Source of the DNA: Actinomycetes bacterium
GTDB lineage: Bacteria; Actinomycetota; Acidimicrobiia; Acidimicrobiales; RAAP-2
Reading direction: 5' to 3'
DNA: 10,634 nucleotides
Assembly (NCBI GenBank): GCA_021850345.1
Contig: JAJZMN010000106.1
Span: 1 to 10,634, forward strand
The notes below the pieces were generated by a model. That model saw only the letters and a program-made list of their open reading frames with translations, did not search any database and had not been told where the DNA came from. The stretch's first letter is position 1. Each line of letters opens with the position of its first letter. Below, piece by piece: positions 6,278 through 10,634 of this stretch. Made by a program: the position numbers and the translations under genes.

Positions 6278-7054
6278 GTGCGAGTCCTGGTCGTCGTCCC
6301 GACCTACAACGAAGCCGCCAACATCGAGGAGCTCCTGCGCCAGGTGCACGCCGCGCTGCCCGAGGCCGGCATCCTCGTGGTCGACGACGGGAGCCCCGAC
6401 GGGACCGCGGACCTCGTCGAGAAGGTGGGGGCCGAGCTCGGCGACGTCCACGTGCTGCGTCGCGACGCGAAGTCGGGGCTCGGCAGCGCTTACCGCACGG
6501 GCTTCCGCTGGGGCCTCGCGGCGGGCTACGAGGCGTGCGTCGAGATGGATGCCGACTTCTCCCACGACCCGGCGGCCCTTCCCGGGCTCGTCGCGCCCTT
6601 GGAGGACGGCTACGAGGTGGTCGTCGGTTCCCGGTACGTGCCCGGGGGCTCGATCCCCAACTGGTCGTGGTACCGGCACCTGTTGTCGTGGGGCGGCAAC
6701 CGGTACGCGGACGCGGTGCTCGGGCTCGGGGTGCGCGACTCGACGGCGGGGTTCCGGGTGTACGCCGCGTCGGTCCTGGGGCGACTGGACCTCGACCGGA
6801 TCAGGGCTGACGGCTACGGGTTCCAGATCGAGATGACCTACCGGGCGAAGCAGGCCGGCGCGCCCATCACCGAGGTGCCGATCAGCTTCGTCGACCGCGT
6901 CGCCGGGGAGTCGAAGATGTCCTCGGCGATCGTCGTCGAGGCGTTCTTCCTCGTCGCGTGGTGGGGCATCGGGCGGCTCGCCGAGCGGCTGGCCGGGGGC
7001 CGGCCGGCCGGAGCGAACGGTCGCAGGCGGCGGTCTGCGATCATGGGAGGGTGA
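6278..7054 (+). CDS. Polyprenol-phosphate mannose synthase (GT2 family, DPM1/Ppm1-like)
   Basis: Predicted to transfer mannose (or a related hexose) from a GDP-sugar to polyprenyl phosphate on the cytoplasmic side of the membrane, supplying sugar donors for extracytoplasmic glycosyltransferases. The 258-residue protein is a single GT-A domain: VVVPTYNEAANI (5-16), VVDDGSPDGT with D36/D37 (34-43), GLGSAYRTGF (68-77), the metal-binding DAD of EMDADFSHDP (D91, D93), VVGSRYVPGG (115-124), DSTAGFRVY (154-162), GYGFQIEMTYRAKQ (179-192) and ESKMS (211-215). This order is diagnostic of the dolichol/polyprenol-phosphate mannose synthase branch. Unlike mycobacterial Ppm1 proteins it has no fused acyltransferase domain; one hydrophobic stretch (about 217-231) near the end could anchor it to the membrane. 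GTG 6278 puts the first residues directly at the GT2 strand and follows a TAAGCT box. The stop TGA overlaps the response-regulator start (GTGA, 7051-7054). Glucose or GlcNAc as the donor sugar cannot be excluded. Confidence 0.9.
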   Translation: MRVLVVVPTYNEAANIEELLRQVHAALPEAGILVVDDGSPDGTADLVEKVGAELGDVHVLRRDAKSGLGSAYRTGFRWGLAAGYEACVEMDADFSHDPAALPGLVAPLEDGYEVVVGSRYVPGGSIPNWSWYRHLLSWGGNRYADAVLGLGVRDSTAGFRVYAASVLGRLDLDRIRADGYGFQIEMTYRAKQAGAPITEVPISFVDRVAGESKMSSAIVVEAFFLVAWWGIGRLAERLAGGRPAGANGRRRRSAIMGG

Positions 7055-7743
7055 GCTCGGAAGGCGAGCGGATCCTCGTCGTCGACGACGAGCCGTTCAT
7101 CACGGACCTCCTGTCCGCCGCGCTCCGCTTCGAGGGCTTCGACGTCGAGGTCGCCGGATCGGGGAGGGAGGCCCTGCAGCTCGCGCAACCGGCCCGTTAC
7201 GACCTCATCATGCTCGATGTCATGATGCCCGACCTCGAAGGGACCGAGGTCTGCCGGCGGCTGCGGGAGCAGGGGGTGGGCACCCCGGTCGTGTTCCTCA
7301 CGGCGCGCGACAGCACCGAGGACAAGGTCCAGGGCCTCGGGATGGCCGACGACTACGTGACGAAGCCCTTCAGCCTGGAAGAGCTGGTTGCCCGCGTGCG
7401 TGCGGTCCTCCGCCGCACCGGCCACGACAGCCAGGACGGGTCGGAGCTGCGTTACGCGGACCTGGTGATGAACGTCGACACCCACGAGGTCTGGCGCGAC
7501 GGCCGCTCGATCGAGCTGACCGCGACCGAATTCCGCGTGCTCCAGTACCTGCTCGAACACCCCCGCCGGGTCGTCCCCAAATCCGAGATCATCGACCACG
7601 TGTGGGACTACTCCTTCAGCGGCGACCCCAACATCGTCGAGACCTACATCAGCTACCTGAGGAAGAAGCTCGACGAGGGAAGCTCTCCTTTGATCCAGAC
7701 GGTGCGCGGCGTCGGCTACAGCCTTCGCCTGCCCAAGGACTGA
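7051..7743 (+). CDS. OmpR/PhoB-family response regulator
   Basis: A 230-residue two-domain transcription factor. The receiver domain (about 8-122) has the acidic pair in VVDDEP, the phospho-acceptor Asp in IMLDVMMPDLEG (about D54), the Thr of FLTARD and the Lys of YVTKPFS. The C-terminal winged-helix domain (about 130-227) shows ELTATEFRVLQYLLEHP, IDHVWDYSFSGDPNIVETYISYLRKKL and TVRGVGYSLR, typical of the OmpR class. Its partner is the kinase 9 bp downstream. GTG 7051 overlaps the stop of the glycosyltransferase gene by four bases (GTGA), so translation is probably coupled and the regulator shares its transcript; a GGGAGG stretch directly abuts the start, which is closer than normal spacing. 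Oddity: before DDYVTKPF the usual G-L-x-x-G-A-D-D-Y is G-L-G-M-A-D-D-Y, one residue short. The signal and target genes are unknown; it resembles mycobacterial TcrX/TrcR-type regulators but I would not assign a symbol. Confidence 0.95.
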   Translation: MSSEGERILVVDDEPFITDLLSAALRFEGFDVEVAGSGREALQLAQPARYDLIMLDVMMPDLEGTEVCRRLREQGVGTPVVFLTARDSTEDKVQGLGMADDYVTKPFSLEELVARVRAVLRRTGHDSQDGSELRYADLVMNVDTHEVWRDGRSIELTATEFRVLQYLLEHPRRVVPKSEIIDHVWDYSFSGDPNIVETYISYLRKKLDEGSSPLIQTVRGVGYSLRLPKD

Positions 7744-7752
7744 AGCGGCACC

Positions 7753-9348
7753 GTGCGCCTGCGCCGCGGACTGACGCTGGCGATGGCGGTCCTGCTCGTC
7801 ATCGGGCTCCTCGTCGCCGACGTGGTGACCTACACGTCGTTGCGGTCGTTCCTCTATGGACGGCTGGACTCCCAGCTGGGCTTCTCCCAGAGCAACGCGG
7901 TGCGCTACCTCGTCTACCTCGACCACCGGGGACAGGCGCCCTCCGCCGAAGGGATCGGCGACCGCCTGAGCCCCGACGTCTACGTGATCGTCCTCAGCCA
8001 CGCCGGCAAGGTCATCACGGCACGCCCGTCCGGCACGCCGCTCAAGCCGACACCGAGACCCGTCGTGCCGCGCTCGGTGCGCCTGTCGCCCACAATCGGA
8101 ACGGCGCGCGGCCCTTACCGCCCGAACCCCTACAACTTCACACTCGTCGCGCATGACGGCACGTCCTACCGCGCCGCCGCCGCCCGCGTCCCGCAGGGGA
8201 CCGTCATCGTGGCGGTGCCGCTCAAGCAGACCGAGGCGACGATGACATCGCTCGTCCGCATCGAGATCGGTGTCTCCGTGGCCGTGCTGCTCGCGCTCTG
8301 CGGCGTCGCGCTGTGGACGGTCAGGCGGGGGCTGCGACCGCTCGACGACATGGCGAAGACCGCCGGCGAGATCGCCTCGGGTGCTGACCTCGCAAGGCGC
8401 GTCGAGGAGGACGACCCCGACAGCGAGGTCGGACGGCTCGGCGTGGCGATCAACACCATGCTCGGCCGGATCGAGGAGGCCTTCGGGGAGAAGTCAGCGT
8501 CCGAGGCGCGCCTGCGCCAATTCGTCGCCGACGCGTCCCACGAGCTCCGTACCCCGCTCACCTCGATCCGCGGCTATGTGGAGCTGTTGCGAAACGGCGC
8601 CATCGCGGGCGAGGAGGAGCGGGCGAAGGCCCTGCGCAGGGTGGAGCGCGAAGCGAGCAGGATGAGCGGGCTCGTCGACGACCTGCTCCTGCTCGCGCGC
8701 CTCGACCAGGGCAGGCCGCTCGAGCGAGCGCCGGTCGACCTGCGACGCGTGGGGCGCGACGCGGTGGACGACGCGCAGGTGACCGAGCCCGACCGGCCGG
8801 TCGAGCTGGCGGCGCCGGCCGCGGTGACGGTGTCGGGGGATCGCGACCGGCTCGCGCAGGTGGCGCACAACCTCGTGCGCAACGCGCTCGTCCACACGAC
8901 GCCCGGGTCCCCGGTCCGCGTGGAGGTGGTCGCGCAAGACGCGATGGGCGTCCTGCGGGTGGTCGACGAGGGGCCCGCGCTCACACCCTCGCTGCGCGCG
9001 AGGGTCTTCGACCGCTTCTACCGCGGGGACCGCTCCCGCACCGGGGAGGGGACGGGGCTCGGCCTCTCGATCGTGCGGGCGATCGCCGAGGCACTCGGCG
9101 GCCACGCGTGGGTGGAACCGCGCCGAGACCGCGAGGGCAACGTCTTTGGGATCGCGGTGCCGCTCGACGCGGCGGACGGGGGAGCGCCGCGCGGCGAGGA
9201 GGTGCCGATCACCGCAGCGCGCCCCGAGCCCGCCGGGCGCCCCGAGCCTGCCGGGAGCCGTCGGCCGGGCGACCAGGTGCTCGAGCCGGCGGTCAGAGGC
9301 GTGACGAGGTCCCCGGCCACAGCGCGTCGAGGACCGGACGGAGCTTGA
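7753..9348 (+). CDS. HAMP-domain sensor histidine kinase
   Basis: A 531-residue membrane kinase, partner of the preceding response regulator. There is a transmembrane helix at about 7-29, an extracytoplasmic sensor region at about 30-165 without a recognised fold, a second helix at about 168-190, and HAMP at about 191-245. The HisKA helix has the phosphorylated H263 in ADASHELRTPLTS. The ATPase domain has the N-box HNLVRNALVHT (N377), G1 at 405-409, FDRFYRGD (F-box) and GEGTGLGLSIVRAI (G2). G1 reads DEGPA instead of the usual DxGxG, so the second glycine is missing; other motifs are intact and the kinase is probably functional. A tail of about 60 residues after the ATPase domain is Pro/Arg/Gly-rich and includes RPEPAG twice. 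GTG 7753 starts 9 bases after the regulator stop, with no strong ribosome binding site; the two genes are surely one operon. The last 56 bp overlap the convergent isochorismate synthase gene. Confidence 0.94.
   Translation: MRLRRGLTLAMAVLLVIGLLVADVVTYTSLRSFLYGRLDSQLGFSQSNAVRYLVYLDHRGQAPSAEGIGDRLSPDVYVIVLSHAGKVITARPSGTPLKPTPRPVVPRSVRLSPTIGTARGPYRPNPYNFTLVAHDGTSYRAAAARVPQGTVIVAVPLKQTEATMTSLVRIEIGVSVAVLLALCGVALWTVRRGLRPLDDMAKTAGEIASGADLARRVEEDDPDSEVGRLGVAINTMLGRIEEAFGEKSASEARLRQFVADASHELRTPLTSIRGYVELLRNGAIAGEEERAKALRRVEREASRMSGLVDDLLLLARLDQGRPLERAPVDLRRVGRDAVDDAQVTEPDRPVELAAPAAVTVSGDRDRLAQVAHNLVRNALVHTTPGSPVRVEVVAQDAMGVLRVVDEGPALTPSLRARVFDRFYRGDRSRTGEGTGLGLSIVRAIAEALGGHAWVEPRRDREGNVFGIAVPLDAADGGAPRGEEVPITAARPEPAGRPEPAGSRRPGDQVLEPAVRGVTRSPATARRGPDGA
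9220..9255 (+). repeat. 18-bp tandem duplication in the kinase C-terminal tail
   Basis: Two adjacent 18-bp units (9220-9237 and 9238-9255) differ at one base and each encode RPEPAG. They are in frame and lie outside the kinase domains. Confidence 0.85.
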
Positions 9349-10634
9349 CCGTCGTCTCGGCGAGCTCGCGCTCGGGGTCGGAGTCCGCGACGATCCCCGC
9401 GCCCGCGCGCACCCGCGCCCGGCGTCCGTCGAGCTCGACGGAGCGGATCCCGAGGACCCACTCGCCGTCCCCCGCACCGTCCACCCAGCCCACCACGCCC
9501 GCCCAGTAGCTGCGCGCGGCGGGCTCGAGAGCCGCGATCCGCTCGAGTGCGACCGCGCGCGGCACGCCGCCGACCGCCGGGGTGGGGTGCAGGCGAGCGA
9601 GCAGGCCGAGCACCGAGTCACTGAGCGCCGGGGCCGCGCCCCCCCCGTTGGCCGCGCCGCTGCCGTGCACCGCGCGCGGCCCGCCGTGCACCGCGCGCGG
9701 CCGGGTGGGCGTCGCAGCCGGCCCGAGCGTCCCGCGGATCAGCGTGCCGAGCCGCGCGTCGGAGCGGAGGCGGACCACGTCCGGCGTCGAGGGCACCGTG
9801 AGCGACACGCAACGCTGCTCGAGGGCGGCCACGATCTCTTCGACGACCAGACGGTGCTCGGCCCGGTCCTTCGCCGACTCGGCCAGCCACCGCTCGTCGG
9901 CGTCCTCGTCGGTGGACGAGAGCGGCACCGTGCCGGCGAAGGCGTGGGAGACGACGGCGCTCCCGTGGCGGGCGATGACGAGCTCGGGCGACGCGCCGAC
10001 CAGCCGTCCCTCGGGGGTCGGCACCGAGAACGGCGAGAACGGCGTGAGGAGTCCCTCGCTGCCCCACAGGGCGCGGAGCACCGCGGACGGCGCCGGTGGC
10101 GTGGAGAGCTCCAGCTCGACCATGCGGCCGAGCACGACCTTGGAGAGCTCGCCAGCCCGGATGCCGGCGACCGCCTGCGCTACCGCCTCCGCGTACCCCG
10201 CACCGGGGGGGACCTCGTGGAGTTCGGGGACCTCGTGGAGCTCGGGGACCTCGTGGAGCTCGGGGGGCTCGGGGACCTCGGGGGGCTCGGGGACCTCGTG
10301 GAGCTCGGGGGGCTCGTGGATCTCGGGGAGCTCGGGGGACCCTTCGTTGCAGCCGTCGAGGCGGCGGAGCCGATTTGGTGCGACGCCCGGGCGTCGTGCG
10401 CCCTGTGTGGAGGGGCGCGCGCGCCGGCGGACCTCCACCCGCCAGGCACGCCCGTCGGCTTCCTTGCACCAGGCGACCGAGGGCACGACCAGCGACGCGG
10501 GCGCGGTCCGGTCGAAGGGGAAGGCGCCCAGCGCGACCACAGGCCCGGTCGGACCCGCCGGGTGGACGCCGTCCACGCCCGCCGCGCCGTCCACGCCCCC
10601 CGCGCCGTCCACGCCCCCCGCGCCGTCCACGCCG
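9293..10634 (-). CDS. menF: Isochorismate synthase (5' end outside window)
   Basis: Converts chorismate to isochorismate, the entry step to menaquinone or catecholate siderophores; context cannot separate a MenF role from an EntC/DhbC role. The frame is open to the right edge, so the start is missing. Landmarks in order: [19 protein letters not shown] (the FGALPFDP-type block of the N-terminal subdomain), [10 protein letters not shown] with the catalytic-type Lys, [40 protein letters not shown] (Glu/His of the Mg site), [27 protein letters not shown] and [22 protein letters not shown]. The HPTPAVGG and AGAGIVxxSDP blocks are those of isochorismate synthases rather than anthranilate or aminodeoxychorismate synthases. 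All active-site blocks are present. Three low-complexity tracts interrupt it: a GVDGAG repeat at the right edge, a 42-residue Pro-Glu tripeptide tract just before the chorismate-binding core, and a GPRAVHG duplication in a core loop. It ends within the 3' end of the kinase gene, a convergent overlap of 56 bp. Confidence 0.92.
   Translation of the reverse strand, partial: GVDGAGGVDGAGGVDGAAGVDGVHPAGPTGPVVALGAFPFDRTAPASLVVPSVAWCKEADGRAWRVEVRRRARPSTQGARRPGVAPNRLRRLDGCNEGSPELPEIHEPPELHEVPEPPEVPEPPELHEVPELHEVPELHEVPPGAGYAEAVAQAVAGIRAGELSKVVLGRMVELELSTPPAPSAVLRALWGSEGLLTPFSPFSVPTPEGRLVGASPELVIARHGSAVVSHAFAGTVPLSSTDEDADERWLAESAKDRAEHRLVVEEIVAALEQRCVSLTVPSTPDVVRLRSDARLGTLIRGTLGPAATPTRPRAVHGGPRAVHGSGAANGGGAAPALSDSVLGLLARLHPTPAVGGVPRAVALERIAALEPAARSYWAGVVGWVDGAGDGEWVLGIRSVELDGRRARVRAGAGIVADSDPERELAETTVKLRPVLDALWPGTSSRL
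9662..9702 (-). repeat. 20-bp direct repeat (period 21) in isochorismate synthase
   Basis: Identical 20-bp copies lie at 9662-9681 and 9683-9702, giving a 21-bp period, or 7 codons. On the minus strand this encodes the duplicated PRAVHG segment, followed by a Gly/Ala-rich stretch, in a loop between RGTLGPA and the [12 protein letters not shown] block. Confidence 0.85.
10211..10336 (-). repeat. 9-bp periodic repeat encoding a Pro-Glu/His-Glu tripeptide tract
   Basis: Fourteen 9-bp units (plus strand GAGCTCGGG, GACCTCGTG and close variants) occupy 126 bp. On the minus strand they encode 42 residues of tripeptides [15 protein letters not shown] and PEV with Glu at every second position of the triplet. 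The tract lies between the N-terminal subdomain and the chorismate-binding core of the isochorismate synthase. The register matches the codon frame throughout. Confidence 0.9.
10568..10634 (-). repeat. 18-bp tandem repeat running off the right edge
   Basis: Units of 18 bp start at 10568, 10586 and 10604, and a fourth starts at 10622 and is cut by the window end. On the minus strand they encode GVDGAG-type hexapeptides just before the VALGAFPFD block of isochorismate synthase. Total copy number cannot be seen. Confidence 0.88.

Noticed and set aside
6838..8154. 438-codon minus-strand open frame opposite the two-component genes
   Set aside because: Arg/Asp/Val/His-rich shadow with no motif; the plus-strand genes have full sets of diagnostic motifs.
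10180..10469. The repeat tract near the right edge as a CRISPR-like or intergenic satellite array
   Set aside because: Units are 9 bp without spacers, stay in the frame of isochorismate synthase and are flanked by its conserved blocks.

Overview
This is a gene-dense, very GC-rich stretch (strong G/C bias at third codon positions, many GTG starts) of a bacterial chromosome, most likely an actinobacterium. The FtsW/RodA-like protein and the polyphosphate kinase both read like the mycobacterial/actinobacterial branch of their families. The combination with a RodA-linked bifunctional-nuclease gene would suit a deep lineage such as Acidimicrobiia, but that placement is inference. I see no rRNA, tRNA, CRISPR, insertion sequence or phage gene, and no intergenic gap over 50 bp.

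Layout. Bases 1-663 (+) are the 3' part of rodA, a SEDS peptidoglycan polymerase, cut by the window edge. Five bases later a DUF151/bifunctional nuclease (BFN) gene follows (669-1304, +). It converges on a second SEDS gene (FtsW/RodA-like, minus strand, about 2692/2734 down to 1301), and the two stop codons share one CTAG. That SEDS gene is divergent from ppk (2733-5093, +), a full-length polyphosphate kinase 1, across a compact region with an inverted TACGCT pair and abutting start codons. ppk overlaps, tail to tail by 188 bp, a flippase-like integral membrane protein gene (4906-6243, -). Divergent from the flippase, after 34 bp, is a polyprenol-phosphate mannose synthase-type GT2 glycosyltransferase (6278-7054, +), preceded by a leaderless-type -10 box. 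Its stop overlaps the start of an OmpR-family response regulator (7051-7743), followed 9 bp later by its histidine kinase (7753-9348). The kinase converges on and overlaps an isochorismate synthase gene (minus strand, 9293 to beyond the right edge).

Functional reading. The left half is cell-wall elongation/division (two SEDS enzymes). The middle is polyphosphate metabolism. The divergent pair at 6.2 kb joins a polyprenyl-phosphate-sugar synthase to a multi-pass flippase-like protein, which fits envelope glycosylation, and the two-component system looks co-transcribed with the synthase. The right end is chorismate to isochorismate (menaquinone or siderophore).

I found no clear new defence or mobile system. 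The unusual content is architectural: overlapping gene ends on both strands, a possible bidirectional promoter, and five short in-frame tandem repeats (units of 9, 18, 18, 21 and 24 bp) in variable parts of three proteins, including an acidic Pro-Glu tripeptide tract inside isochorismate synthase.
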